Positions 41,991-51,047 of a stretch of 64,000 bases of DNA are shown piece by piece. Source of the stretch: Brachybacterium sp. FME24 (GTDB lineage: Bacteria > Actinomycetota > Actinomycetes > Actinomycetales > Dermabacteraceae); contig NZ_JABUXV010000010.1 in the NCBI RefSeq assembly GCF_014897705.1, forward strand, positions 1-64,000, read 5' to 3'. The position numbers and the translations under genes were made by a program. The notes under the pieces were generated by a model, which had not been told where the DNA came from, ran no database searches, and worked only from the letters and a program-made list of their open reading frames with translations. Numbering within the stretch: the first letter of the stretch is position 1; the number at the start of each line of letters is the position of its first letter.

Positions 41991-42893
41991 TCACGAACCG
42001 ATGTCGAACACCCGCTCGATGAGCTCCGCCTGCTCACGATGCACGCGCTCGATGTCCTCGCCCTTGCGCACGAACAGCTGCAGCCCGAGCCGGCCGCTGA
42101 TCTCGCGGTAGGACAGATCCACCCCGTTCTCCTCGAGCTGCAGCTTGGCCACGCGCACGTCCGAGAGGAACAGGTCGCGCATCCCCACGCTCAGGTGCAC
42201 CGGGGGCAGACCCTCGAGGCTCGCGTTGATCGGGGAGAGATCCGGATCATCCAATGCGGTGCGGCCCGCGTAGCGCCGGGCGGCGTCGCGCAGCAGGCGA
42301 CGCTCATGGACCGGGTCGATCTGGTCGGTCTCGGTGATCCCGGCGTTGCTCAGCTCGAGATCCAGCCAGGGTGACATCGCGATCAGCGCGGCCGGGGCGT
42401 TGATGTCGGTGCGCCCGCGCAGTCGTCGGGCCATGGAGAAGGCGAGTCCGCCGCCGGCATGCTGACCAGCCAGCACCCACGGCTGATCGGCGAGTCGACC
42501 ATCGGCGGTCAGTGCATTCAGCACTGCCTCGGCGTCGTCGAGCGCGACCGGATGCTGATGATCCGGCGCGTTGCGGTAGTCGATCATGAGCCCGGCGCAG
42601 CCGCGGGCGTCGCATTGGCGCGACAGCCACGCCCAGTCGCTGGCGAAGGGGCCGGAGACATAGGCGCCGCCGTGGAGGAAGACGATGATGCCGCGGTCGA
42701 CGCGGTGCCCATCGAGCCAGACGCTGCGGGTCCGACCGATCATCTCGTTCTCGACCGCGTGCTTCTTCTGCACATGACTCGGCGGCTGCGGACTGCGGGC
42801 CTCTCGCAGCGCTTGGTGCGACAGAGCCGAGGGGATGGGGATGCGGCGCACCGCCCTCGCTCCTGTGACCACTGCATCTCGGACGCGACCCAT
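41991..42893 (-). CDS. Alpha/beta hydrolase-fold protein lacking the catalytic serine (pseudoenzyme)
   Basis: A 300-residue protein with the HSL-like esterase fold: oxyanion loop FLHGGAYVSGP (72-82), MIDYRNAPDHQHPVALDDA (about 103-121) and MSPWLDLELS (173-182). The nucleophile elbow, normally GDSAGG, reads AGQHAGGG, so the serine is replaced by H145 and the preceding aspartate by Q144. The catalytic histidine region near the C-terminus (GRLGLQLF, 267-274) has no histidine, whereas D240 remains. It is therefore probably non-hydrolytic; a binding or regulatory role is inferred. The frame is intact and well conserved elsewhere, which argues against a decaying pseudogene. Confidence 0.87.
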   Translation of the reverse strand: MGRVRDAVVTGARAVRRIPIPSALSHQALREARSPQPPSHVQKKHAVENEMIGRTRSVWLDGHRVDRGIIVFLHGGAYVSGPFASDWAWLSRQCDARGCAGLMIDYRNAPDHQHPVALDDAEAVLNALTADGRLADQPWVLAGQHAGGGLAFSMARRLRGRTDINAPAALIAMSPWLDLELSNAGITETDQIDPVHERRLLRDAARRYAGRTALDDPDLSPINASLEGLPPVHLSVGMRDLFLSDVRVAKLQLEENGVDLSYREISGRLGLQLFVRKGEDIERVHREQAELIERVFDIGS

Positions 42894-43003
42894 GACTGCC
42901 TCCTACCTGCGACCCGCTGGGTCGCTTCGCTGCGGATGGCCCCAGCGTAACGAACCGGCCTGGGGACGCCGGGAGCGACGACCGCCGACGACCCGCGCGC
43001 CGG

Positions 43004-43009
43004 TAACCT
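43004..43009 (+). promoter_or_regulatory. -10 box of a probable leaderless promoter for the nucleosidase
   Basis: TAACCT lies six bases before the ATG at 43016, with no ribosome binding site between them. Confidence 0.5.
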
Positions 43010-43015
43010 TCCCCC

Positions 43016-43753
43016 ATGACGACCCCTCACGACCCGACCGGCCCGCTCCTGGTGCTCACCGCCATGCCCGAGGAGGCCGCGCCGCTGACCTCCCGCCTCG
43101 AGGACCCGATCACGACGCCCACCCCCTTCACCCAGGGGGTCTCCGCGGTGCGTGGATCGCTCGGCGGGCTGGACACCGTGGTCGTCACCACCGGTATCGG
43201 GATCGCCGCGGCGACCGCCGCCGCCACCTGGGGAATCCTGACCCACTCCCCGCGCGCTGTGGTCGCCGCCGGGTCCTGCGGCGGGCTCGCGGCCGACGTC
43301 GAGGTCGGCACGCTGATCGTCGGCGAGTCCTTCACGTACTCGCTCGCCGACGCCACGGCCTTCGGCTACGCCCCCGGGCAGGTTCCCGGAGGTCCCGAGC
43401 GTTTCGTCGCCGAGCCCGCGTGGGTGGATCGTGCCGAGCACGCCGCGGCGACGCTGTCGGCCACGGGCGGGCACCGTCGGGGTCTCATGCTCTCCGGGGA
43501 CGCCTTCGTGACGGCCCCGCTGGCCGAGCCGATGCGGGAGCGGTTCCCCGCCGCGGTCAGCGCCGACATGGAGACCACCGCGAGCGCTCGCACCGCAGCC
43601 CTGCTCGGCGTGCCCTTCGTCGCCCTGCGGGCCGTCTCGGATCTGTGCGGCCCGGCCGCCGGGCAGCAGTTCCACCTCGAGATCGACCTGGTCGCGGAGA
43701 TCTCTGCGCGGGCTGTCGAGGAGTTCGCGCGGTCCCTCGCCCCTCAGACATGA
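43016..43753 (+). CDS. Purine/MTA-SAH-type nucleosidase
   Basis: A 245-residue member of the PNP/UDP phosphorylase superfamily. The opening LLVLTAMPEEAAPLTSRL matches the MTA/SAH nucleosidase start, and the family features GSCGGL, SGDAFV, ADMETTASAR (catalytic metal-free glutamate) and RAVSDLCG are all present. It would cleave a nucleoside such as methylthioadenosine or S-adenosylhomocysteine to base and sugar, recycling methionine and preventing methylation inhibition. The sequence is divergent enough that another nucleoside substrate is possible. Confidence 0.88.
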   Translation: MTTPHDPTGPLLVLTAMPEEAAPLTSRLEDPITTPTPFTQGVSAVRGSLGGLDTVVVTTGIGIAAATAAATWGILTHSPRAVVAAGSCGGLAADVEVGTLIVGESFTYSLADATAFGYAPGQVPGGPERFVAEPAWVDRAEHAAATLSATGGHRRGLMLSGDAFVTAPLAEPMRERFPAAVSADMETTASARTAALLGVPFVALRAVSDLCGPAAGQQFHLEIDLVAEISARAVEEFARSLAPQT

Positions 43754-43895
43754 CGTCGAGCTGTGAGGGCGACCACTCCGATCCGGCCTCCGAGGCCTCC
43801 TGATCATCGTGCTCTGTCGTGTGGCGGCGATAGCCCCTAGAGTGCCCAGGGCCCTTCCTCCGGCGCCGGTTCGTCCATGCACGGGTCTGCGACGG

Positions 43896-43901
43896 TAGGA
43901 T
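43896..43901 (+). promoter_or_regulatory. Candidate -10 box for the BCCT transporter
   Basis: TAGGAT lies 39 bases before the GTG start at 43941. A GAAAGAGGAATC ribosome binding site precedes the start, so this gene has a short leader rather than a leaderless message. Confidence 0.35.
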
Positions 43902-43940
43902 GCGCCGCCCTGCACCATCCCCCATTCGGAAAGAGGAATC

Positions 43941-45896
43941 GTGTCGGCCCCCACGGCTCAGAACTCACCACCACCCACGAGCGAGCAGCCCGGACCAGAG
44001 GGCGGATACTCGCTCTCCAAGCCCGTCTTCTTCATCGCGACCGGGATCATCGTGGTCGCGGTGGCCTTCGCTCTCCTCCTGCCGGATGTCTTCAACAACA
44101 TCATCTCCACGCTGAACTCCACGGTCGTGGACTCGATCGGCTGGTACTACGTCCTGATCGTCACCGGCTTCGTCCTCTTCTCCATCGTCGTGGCCGTCAG
44201 TCGCATGGGCAACATCAAGCTGGGCCAGGAGGACGATAAGCCCGAGTTCAGTGTCTTCTCCTGGTTCGCGATGCTGTTCGCCGCCGGTATGGGCATCGGC
44301 CTCGTGTTCTGGGGCGCCGCGGAGCCGCTGACGTTCTACGCGGACACCGCCACTCCCGGCATCCCGCCGAACGCCGCCGGTATGGACGATCCGGTGCGCG
44401 CCGAGCGCGCCCTCGGACAGACCTTCCTGCACTGGGGCCTGCACGCCTGGGGCATCTACGTCGTCGTCGGCCTCGCCGTCGCGTACGCCGTGCACCGCCG
44501 TGGCCGCCCCGTCTCCATCCGCTGGGCGCTCGAGCCGATCCTCGGCAAGCGCACCGACACCTGGATCGGCGATGCCATCGACATCATCGCCCTGGTCGGA
44601 ACCCTGTTCGGCATCGCGACCTCGCTCGGCTTCGGCGTGAATCAGATCGCCGCCGGGCTCGACCACCTCGGCGTGCTGCCGAACTCCACCACGGTGCAGA
44701 TCCTCATCATCCTCGTCGTGACGGCGCTGGCGACTCTCTCCGCAGCCAGCGGCGTCGACAAGGGCATCAAGATCCTGTCCAACCTCAACATGGGTCTCGC
44801 GGCGCTCCTGCTGGTCGCCGTGCTCATCCTGGGCCCGACATTGTTCCTGCTGCGCGATGTGGTCTCCAACATCGGGTTCTACATGCAGAACTTCCTGCAG
44901 CTGTCCTTCCAGACCATGCCGTTCCTCGGTGACGACGGCGGCACCTGGCTCTCCAGCTGGACCACGTTCTACTGGGGCTGGTGGATCTCCTGGTCGCCCT
45001 TCGTGGGCGTGTTCATCGCACGCATCTCCAAGGGCCGTACCGTGCGCGAGTTCATCACCGGCGTGCTGCTGGTGCCGACCGCACTGACCTTCCTGTGGTT
45101 CACGATCATGGGCGGCACCGCCCTGTACCAGGCGGTCTTCAATCAGGTCGACTTCACCGGCGGCACCGGGGCGATCGACCCCAACACCGCCCTGTTCGAC
45201 ACCTTCTCCCACCTGCCCGCCGGCGGTCTGCTCTCCGGCGTCGCGGTGGTCCTGGTGTCGATCTTCTTCATCACCAGTGCCGATTCCGGCGCCTTCGTGA
45301 TGGACATGATCGCCCACAAGGGCGACCCGAACCCGCCCCGCATCACCCGCATCTTCTGGGCCTCGGCCTCCGGGATCATCGCTGCCTCGCTGATCTGGGT
45401 GAGCTCGCTGTCCGGCGGCGAGGGCTCCGGCATGACGGCGCTGCAGTCCCTGGCGCTGCTGTCCGCACTGCCGTTCTCCGTGGTGATGATCGGTATGTGC
45501 ATCTCCCTGTGGCGCTCGCTGTCCAGCGAGGTCAAGGTCATCGAGCGGCTCGAGCTGCGCCTGCGCCAGCGCGAGTTCATGGAGCGCTATTCCGACGAGC
45601 TCACCGACCAGGTCACCGACCGGGTCGAGGAGAACGTCGCCCACAGCGTCGGCGGCCATGTCGAATCGCACCTGGAGGGCGAGTACGGCCAGCAGATCCA
45701 GGCCCAGCTCGACCAGCGGGTCGAGGCGCAGGTCGCGGAGCAGCTCTCGACGTACACCGCCGAGCAGGCACTGCCGCCCCTCGAGGACTCTGCGGCCGAC
45801 GGGGCGGATTCCGAGTCGACCAACGGCCCCGGATCCGGCCACGGCTCCGGGCACGGTCGACGCGGCTCCTGGAACCCGTTCAAGCGCGAGCAGTGA
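43941..45896 (+). CDS. BCCT family glycine betaine/choline/carnitine transporter
   Basis: A 651-residue transporter of the BetP/OpuD family with 12 transmembrane segments (residues about 28-520). The diagnostic tryptophan motif FYWGWWISWSPFVGVFIARIS lies near residue 350, and GMGIGLVFWGAAEPL near residue 117 carries the glycine-rich substrate segment. A sodium-coupled osmolyte importer is expected. The N-terminus is hydrophilic (about 25 residues) and the C-terminus extends 130 residues beyond the membrane, with a long charged helix (about 535-610) and a Gly/Ser/His tail. In BetP such tails sense osmotic stress. A GTG start follows GAAAGAGGAATC. Confidence 0.94.
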   Translation: MSAPTAQNSPPPTSEQPGPEGGYSLSKPVFFIATGIIVVAVAFALLLPDVFNNIISTLNSTVVDSIGWYYVLIVTGFVLFSIVVAVSRMGNIKLGQEDDKPEFSVFSWFAMLFAAGMGIGLVFWGAAEPLTFYADTATPGIPPNAAGMDDPVRAERALGQTFLHWGLHAWGIYVVVGLAVAYAVHRRGRPVSIRWALEPILGKRTDTWIGDAIDIIALVGTLFGIATSLGFGVNQIAAGLDHLGVLPNSTTVQILIILVVTALATLSAASGVDKGIKILSNLNMGLAALLLVAVLILGPTLFLLRDVVSNIGFYMQNFLQLSFQTMPFLGDDGGTWLSSWTTFYWGWWISWSPFVGVFIARISKGRTVREFITGVLLVPTALTFLWFTIMGGTALYQAVFNQVDFTGGTGAIDPNTALFDTFSHLPAGGLLSGVAVVLVSIFFITSADSGAFVMDMIAHKGDPNPPRITRIFWASASGIIAASLIWVSSLSGGEGSGMTALQSLALLSALPFSVVMIGMCISLWRSLSSEVKVIERLELRLRQREFMERYSDELTDQVTDRVEENVAHSVGGHVESHLEGEYGQQIQAQLDQRVEAQVAEQLSTYTAEQALPPLEDSAADGADSESTNGPGSGHGSGHGRRGSWNPFKREQ

Positions 45897-45936
45897 CCGC
45901 AGCGCGGCGTCCTGGATCCTGACGCCGACGTCGCAC

Positions 45937-45980
45937 GCACGACGGGGCCCGGTGGCTGCTGCCACCGGGCCCCGTCGTGC
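45937..45980. terminator. Bidirectional terminator between convergent genes
   Basis: A perfect 19-base-pair stem (GCACGACGGGGCCCGGTGG and its complement) with a six-base loop (CTGCTG) lies 40 bases after the BCCT stop and 11 bases after the dehydrogenase stop on the other strand. It can end both transcripts. Confidence 0.85.
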
Positions 45981-45991
45981 ATCGGATCAGG

Positions 45992-46933
45992 TCAGCGCGC
46001 GGCGGCGTGCAGGATCTCGGTGCCGTCGACCAGGGCGCGCACGTTGGTGCTGATCCGCTCGTCGGCGCCGACGGGGCGCCCGCCCGCGCCGTGCGGCGTG
46101 ATCAGCAGCCGCGGCGCGTCCCACAGCGGGTCCGTCGCCGGCAGCGGCTCCGGGTCGGTGACGTCGAGCCCGGCGCTGCCCAGGGTGCCGGCCTCGAGGG
46201 CCTCGCGCAGGGCGACCTGGTCGACGGTGGTTCCTCGGCCCACGTTGATCAGGATCGCGTGGTCGGGCAGTGCGGCCAGCACCTCGCGTCCCACGGCCCC
46301 GGCGGTCTGCTCGGATGCCGGCAGGATGTCGATCAGCACGTCGACCTCGGGAAGAGCGGCGAGCACGTCGGTCTCCTCGATGACCTCGACCCCGTTGCGG
46401 GTGCCGGCGCTGCGGGCCGCCCCGCGCACCTGGGCACCGAGCGCCGTGAGGGTCGGGGCGAGGGTCTGGCCGATCTGACCGAAGCCCCAGATCAGCACCT
46501 TCGCCCCGATCAAGGAGGTCACCCGGTCCTCGGGATGCAGCGGTTGCAGGCCACCGAGCTCGGTGGACCACTCGTGGCGGGCCTGTGCCTCACGGGCCTC
46601 GGGCAAGCGGCGCAGCAGGCTCAGCAGCAGGGCCAGGGCGTGCTCGCTGACGGTCAGGGAGTGCAGGCCGGCGCCCGCGGCGATCACCACGTCGTCACGG
46701 AAGCCGGCGGTGAGGATCCCGTCGATCCCGGCGGACAGCGACTGCACGAATCGGAGGTTGTCGAGGTTCTCGACGGCGGAGCTCAGATGGACCCGCGACG
46801 GGCCCCACAGCACGAGGACGTCGGCGTCGTGGTGCGCGGCGGGGATCTCGGTGCGGGCGTCGACGGTGACGGCCTCCCAGCCCTCGGGCAGGGTGGGGTC
46901 CAGCGGCATGGTGTCAGGGAGCAGGATCTTCAT
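45992..46933 (-). CDS. D-isomer-specific 2-hydroxyacid dehydrogenase
   Basis: A 313-residue NAD(P)-dependent dehydrogenase. The Rossmann loop is VLIWGFGQIGQTLAP (about 150-165); the catalytic arginine lies in INVGRGTTVD, the glutamate in DVTDPEPLPATD and the histidine in LITPHGAGG. The catalytic set is complete, so it should reduce a 2-ketoacid or oxidise a D-2-hydroxyacid. It may be a glyoxylate/hydroxypyruvate or phosphoglycerate dehydrogenase-like enzyme. The FAD/Fe-S D-hydroxyacid dehydrogenase at 12.7 kb is far away, so no pathway link is implied. Confidence 0.91.
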   Translation of the reverse strand: MKILLPDTMPLDPTLPEGWEAVTVDARTEIPAAHHDADVLVLWGPSRVHLSSAVENLDNLRFVQSLSAGIDGILTAGFRDDVVIAAGAGLHSLTVSEHALALLLSLLRRLPEAREAQARHEWSTELGGLQPLHPEDRVTSLIGAKVLIWGFGQIGQTLAPTLTALGAQVRGAARSAGTRNGVEVIEETDVLAALPEVDVLIDILPASEQTAGAVGREVLAALPDHAILINVGRGTTVDQVALREALEAGTLGSAGLDVTDPEPLPATDPLWDAPRLLITPHGAGGRPVGADERISTNVRALVDGTEILHAAAR

Positions 46934-47019
46934 GCCCCCAGGCTACGGCGGGGGGCGGCCTCGGTGCCCGCGATGCCCACCGCTGCGCCCCGGGGGCTGA
47001 CCGGGCGCGCGGGTTCCGA

Positions 47020-47025
47020 TACCCT
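47020..47025 (+). promoter_or_regulatory. -10 box of a probable leaderless promoter for the Abhydrolase_9 gene
   Basis: TACCCT is separated from the ATG at 47032 by six bases, the same arrangement as at argS. No ribosome binding site is visible. Confidence 0.5.
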
Positions 47026-47031
47026 TCCCGC

Positions 47032-48825
47032 ATGGCATTCGGCTCCGGCGCATCCCCCTCGAGCCTCGTGGCAGCGCTCGGCCGCGCCGCGACGATCATC
47101 CGCAGGGCGACGAGGCGGACGGAGCACCGAGTGCGCCGCACCGCGATCGCGAAACCGTTGTCCACCGGCGGTTTCCTCGGTGCCTCGATCACCACCTGGA
47201 TCTCGACCTCTCCGAGCCTGCTGCCGCGCACCTGGTGGATGTGGACCTTCAATTTCGGCTTCTCGCAGATCTACGGCTACGCGAGCGGGGTACTCACCCA
47301 GACGCTCGCCCGCCGCGCCGCGGACGCGATCGGATTGCACGTGGAGATCGCGGAGCACCGTCGTGAGCGGGCCCGCTGGCTCGGCGCCGGCGCCCTGATC
47401 AGCATCTCGGCGTACTCGTGGGTGCGCGGGGTGATGCGCCAGCGCGAGATCAGCCACCTCGTGCAGCAGGACCCCAAGAACCTCGCCACCCACGTGGTCG
47501 GAACCCTCGGCGGCCTGGCCGCGTCGGCCGGAGTGCTGGCGGGCGTGCGCGCCGTGGTCGCCACCGCCCACCTGTACCGGGCACTGCTGCGCCCCTACCT
47601 GCCGCCGCGGGTGGTCAGCGCGGTCTCCCTCGTCCTGACGATCGCGACCGTCGCCGTACTCGCCGAGCGCCTGCTGCGCGGCCGCGTGCTCGAGCAGATG
47701 ATCGAGCGCGCCGAGGCCGCGAACCGATTGATCTCCCCCGACGTGCTGCGGCCCACCTCGCCCCTGCGCTCGGGCAGCCCGGACTCCCTGGAGACCTGGC
47801 AGTCCCTGGGTGCACCGGGCCGCAAGATCGTCTCGGCCGGCCCGAGCCCCGAGGCGATCGCCCGCACCTGCGGCGCCGAGGCGATGGAGCCGATCCGCGT
47901 CTACGCGGGAAAGTCCTCCTCCCGCGACCTCGCCGAGACCGTCGAGGCGGTCCTGGCGGAGCTGGACCGCACCCGGGCCTGGGACCGCGAGGTGCTGGTG
48001 CTGTTCACCGGAACCGGCACCGGCTGGCTGCAGGAATGGTCACTGTCGGCGATCGAGTTCCTCACCGGCGGCAACTGCGCCACCGCCTCCGTGCAGTACT
48101 CGGTGTACACCAGCGCGCTGAACTATGTCCTGGATCGTCGCTCCCCGCAGCGCGCCGGCCACCAGTTGTTCGACGCGGTGCGGCGGCGTCTGGACGCCCT
48201 GCCCGAGGGCTCCCGGCCGCGCCTGTTCGTCGCCGGGGAATCGCTGGGATCCTTCGGCGGCAATGCGGCCTTCCGCGATGTCCAGGAGATGCTGACCACG
48301 GTCGACGGCGCTGTATGGACGGGCACCCCGAGCTTCACCCCGCTGTGGCGGGAGATCGTCTCCCGCAGCCGCCCCGGTGCCCCGGCGATCGCGCCGATCA
48401 TCGACCACGGCCGTCACATCCGCGTGGTCACCCGCCCCCGGGACCTGACCCGGAACTACTTCGGCGGCCTGTACGAGCCGTGGCAGCATCCGCGGGTGGT
48501 CTACGCCCAGCACCCCTCGGACCCCGTGGCCTGGTGGCAGCCCTCGCTCCTGTGGGAGGAGCCGGCATGGCTGCGGGAGCGGGTGGGGCACGACGTCACC
48601 CCCGCGGTGCGCTGGTTCCCCTGGATCACGTTCTGGCAGCTCGCGGCGGACATGCCGCTGTCGATCAAGGTCACCGGCGGGCACGGGCACGCCTACCACG
48701 AGGAGGTGGTCCCGATCTGGGCCGCGGTGCTCGGGCAGGACGTCGAGGAGGCGCAGCGTCCCGCCCAGCGTCGCCATCACAACGAGATCATCAAGGCCAT
48801 CCGGGAGAGCACGCCGACGGTCTGA
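47032..48825 (+). CDS. Abhydrolase_9 family membrane-anchored alpha/beta hydrolase
   Basis: A 597-residue protein. The N-terminal third (about 40-230) has four or five hydrophobic segments, matching the Abhydrolase_9 N-terminal domain; the rest matches the Abhydrolase_9 catalytic domain (formerly DUF2319). The nucleophile elbow VAGESLGSFGG carries S404, and the family hallmarks LFTGTGTGWL and NYFGGLYEPWQHPRVVYAQHPSDPV are evident, with a final histidine-containing YHEEVVPIW. The family is nearly restricted to actinobacteria and its substrate is unknown. Confidence 0.9.
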   Translation: MAFGSGASPSSLVAALGRAATIIRRATRRTEHRVRRTAIAKPLSTGGFLGASITTWISTSPSLLPRTWWMWTFNFGFSQIYGYASGVLTQTLARRAADAIGLHVEIAEHRRERARWLGAGALISISAYSWVRGVMRQREISHLVQQDPKNLATHVVGTLGGLAASAGVLAGVRAVVATAHLYRALLRPYLPPRVVSAVSLVLTIATVAVLAERLLRGRVLEQMIERAEAANRLISPDVLRPTSPLRSGSPDSLETWQSLGAPGRKIVSAGPSPEAIARTCGAEAMEPIRVYAGKSSSRDLAETVEAVLAELDRTRAWDREVLVLFTGTGTGWLQEWSLSAIEFLTGGNCATASVQYSVYTSALNYVLDRRSPQRAGHQLFDAVRRRLDALPEGSRPRLFVAGESLGSFGGNAAFRDVQEMLTTVDGAVWTGTPSFTPLWREIVSRSRPGAPAIAPIIDHGRHIRVVTRPRDLTRNYFGGLYEPWQHPRVVYAQHPSDPVAWWQPSLLWEEPAWLRERVGHDVTPAVRWFPWITFWQLAADMPLSIKVTGGHGHAYHEEVVPIWAAVLGQDVEEAQRPAQRRHHNEIIKAIRESTPTV

Positions 48826-48829
48826 TCCC

Positions 48830-49681
48830 TCAGGGGTTCGGCCCGGTGGCGACGGGGCGGGACCCGTCCGCGCTCCACTGCGACCAGGAACCGGGGAACA
48901 GCCTCACCGCCGTGAAGCCCGCCCGGTGCAGGGCGAGGACGTCGTGCGCGGCGGTCACGCCGGAGCCGCAGTAGACGAGGGCCTCCTGATCGGCCCGGAC
49001 CCCGGCCGCTTCGAAGCGGTGGCGCAGTTCCTCGGCCGACAGGAACCGGCCGTCCTCGCCGAGGTTTCCGGTGTGCGGCAGGTTCACCGCGGCGGGGATG
49101 TGCCCGGCGCGCGGATCGATCGGTTCGACCTCGCCGCGGTAGCGCTCGGGGGCGCGGGCGTCGATGACCAGGCCGGCCCCGGACGCGACCTCGGCAGCGG
49201 TCGCGATCGCGGTGTCCGGCCAGGAGCGGGCAGCGACGTCACCGGGCGCGGGCTGCTCGTCGTCGTGGGTCAGCTCCCCGTCCCAGGCCGCGAGACCTCC
49301 GTCGAGCAGTGCGGCGTCGTGGCCCAGTGCCCGCAGCATCCACACCAGGCGCGCGGCCTGGGATCCGCCGGCGTCGTCGTAGGCCACCACGACCGAACCC
49401 TCGGTGACGCCGACGCGGCGCAGGGAGGCGGCGAAGTCCTCCGGCTCGGGCAGAGGGTGCCGGCCCGCATCGGGGCGCGCGGGCGCAGCGAGCTCGGTGT
49501 CGAGGTCGACGTAGACGGCGCCGGGCACGTGGCCCTGAAGGTAGGTGTGATGACCCTTGGAGCCGTCCAGGGCCCAGCGCACGTCCAGCAGATGCACGGA
49601 GCGAGCCCCGGTGGCGGCGGCGTCGCGCAGCTCCCGGAGCTCGGTGACGTCGATGATCGGGGCGAGCGCAGCGGAGGGCAT
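48830..49681 (-). CDS. Rhodanese-family sulfurtransferase, two domains
   Basis: A 283-residue protein of two rhodanese domains. The first (about 8-130) is inactive; the second (about 150-280) carries the active loop YCGSGVTAAHD with the persulfide-forming cysteine near residue 238. The CGSGVTA loop is typical of 3-mercaptopyruvate or thiosulfate sulfurtransferases. It moves sulfur from thiosulfate or mercaptopyruvate to a thiol or cyanide. It is convergent with the Abhydrolase_9 gene, the two stops being four bases apart. Confidence 0.92.
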   Translation of the reverse strand: MPSAALAPIIDVTELRELRDAAATGARSVHLLDVRWALDGSKGHHTYLQGHVPGAVYVDLDTELAAPARPDAGRHPLPEPEDFAASLRRVGVTEGSVVVAYDDAGGSQAARLVWMLRALGHDAALLDGGLAAWDGELTHDDEQPAPGDVAARSWPDTAIATAAEVASGAGLVIDARAPERYRGEVEPIDPRAGHIPAAVNLPHTGNLGEDGRFLSAEELRHRFEAAGVRADQEALVYCGSGVTAAHDVLALHRAGFTAVRLFPGSWSQWSADGSRPVATGPNP

Positions 49682-49732
49682 GGAACGAAGCCTACGCGAG
49701 CGTGATCGACCGTTCGGATGCCGGAGAGCGGC

Positions 49733-50935
49733 TCAGCGCACCTGCAGGTCCACTCGCACCAGGCGGTGGTCCGAGGTGGCATTGAGCTCGCTGCCGGGGG
49801 TCCCCTTCTCGGGCCAGAACACGGCGGAGGAGACGATCTGCAGGGGCTTGGACGGAAGCACGTAGTCGACACGCAGGTTGCCGGGGCCGGGGGTGTCCCC
49901 GAAGTCGGCGGTGTCGAACTGAGGATCGGAGGTGTGATCGGCATTCGCGCCCCCCTGCAGCTCCGCGGCGTCGACGGCGCCGGTGCTGCGCGGTGCGGTG
50001 TCGCGCACGCGGGGGTGGGTCAGGAGCTGATCGATCGCGCCCGGCCAGGAGTCGCCGTCGGCCGGATCGGAGTTGTAGTCACCGAGGATCACGAACTGCT
50101 CACGCGCCGGGAGCCCGCCATGGGTGCCGGCGTCGTCGACGATCCACTGGGAGCGCTGCCCGGGACTGAGGTAATCGGCCCACAGGCGGATCTCGTCATT
50201 GTTCCGGCGCTGATTGCGCTTCTCGGGGCCGTCGAAGCTGGGCGGCGTGGGGTGAGCGGCGAGAACGTGGACCGTGGCGGCGCCGACCTGCACCGGCACA
50301 TCCCAATGGGACTTCGAGCTCAAACGCAGTTCGCCGGCGATCTTCTCGCCGTAGAACTCGGTGGGCAGCAGGTTGCTGGGCATGTCCGCCCAGCGCAGCT
50401 TCTGGAAGGTGCGCACCTGCTCGCTGAGGATCGGGTGGCGCGAGAAGATGACCATCCCGTACTGACCGGGGAACTCGCCGAAGCCCCAGGCGTCGTCCGC
50501 ACCGCCGACGGTGCCGTCGCGGTTGAGATCATGGCCGCTCGGAACGCCGGTGTTGACCGGCGCGGAGTAGGCGTACGGATAGAAGACCGGGGTGCGACCG
50601 TTCTGGCCGACCTCGAGGAAATTGCTGCGGAAGAGATCGATCCCCGCACCCTCATCATCGTGATCGAATTCGTTCAGCAGCAGGATGTCGGGGTTGTTGA
50701 TCTGGATGACCTCGGCGACCGCACAGATCTGCGGGTCCTTCCCGGCCTCCAGATCGCGCAGCAGCCCCCCGGCCTCGGCCCGGTTCAGCGAGGCGTTGAA
50801 GGTGGCTACGCGCAGCCCTTCGGCACGACCGCCGCGGAGGGCCGGTTTCGGAGCAGCGTGGGCGGTTGCGGGCAGGCCCAGGCCTGCTGCGGCTGCTGCG
50901 GCGAAAGCTCGGCGACGACTGATGCGCGGTGACAT
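49733..50935 (-). CDS. Secreted endonuclease/exonuclease/phosphatase-like protein with Tat signal
   Basis: A 400-residue exported protein. The signal peptide has a Tat-type SRRRAF motif and a hydrophobic stretch ending ATAHA. The mature domain has the endonuclease/exonuclease/phosphatase fold: LRVATFNASLNRAE, ILLLNEFDHDDEG (metal-binding E), FVILGDYNSDPADG and a C-terminal TSDHRLVRVDL. A calcium-binding-like segment DLNRDGTVGGADDAWGF appears near residue 135. It may cleave nucleic acid or phosphate esters outside the cell. An ATG three codons upstream (50944) is an alternative start. Confidence 0.87.
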   Translation of the reverse strand: MSPRISRRRAFAAAAAAGLGLPATAHAAPKPALRGGRAEGLRVATFNASLNRAEAGGLLRDLEAGKDPQICAVAEVIQINNPDILLLNEFDHDDEGAGIDLFRSNFLEVGQNGRTPVFYPYAYSAPVNTGVPSGHDLNRDGTVGGADDAWGFGEFPGQYGMVIFSRHPILSEQVRTFQKLRWADMPSNLLPTEFYGEKIAGELRLSSKSHWDVPVQVGAATVHVLAAHPTPPSFDGPEKRNQRRNNDEIRLWADYLSPGQRSQWIVDDAGTHGGLPAREQFVILGDYNSDPADGDSWPGAIDQLLTHPRVRDTAPRSTGAVDAAELQGGANADHTSDPQFDTADFGDTPGPGNLRVDYVLPSKPLQIVSSAVFWPEKGTPGSELNATSDHRLVRVDLQVR

Positions 50936-51047
50936 GGCCCCCATTGTGCAGGACGCGTGACCCCAGCGACAAAGCGGGTGTGGACGGTGCCTGTCGCCGG
51001 GGCGCATGCGCCCGCCTCGAGCTTCGTCGTGATGCGAGACTGGGGGA

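Noticed and set aside
43965..45965. Long open frame opposite the BCCT transporter gene
   Set aside because: Composition is low-complexity (Glu/Asp/Gln/His/Gly-rich), with no domain, and the opposite strand encodes an obvious transporter.
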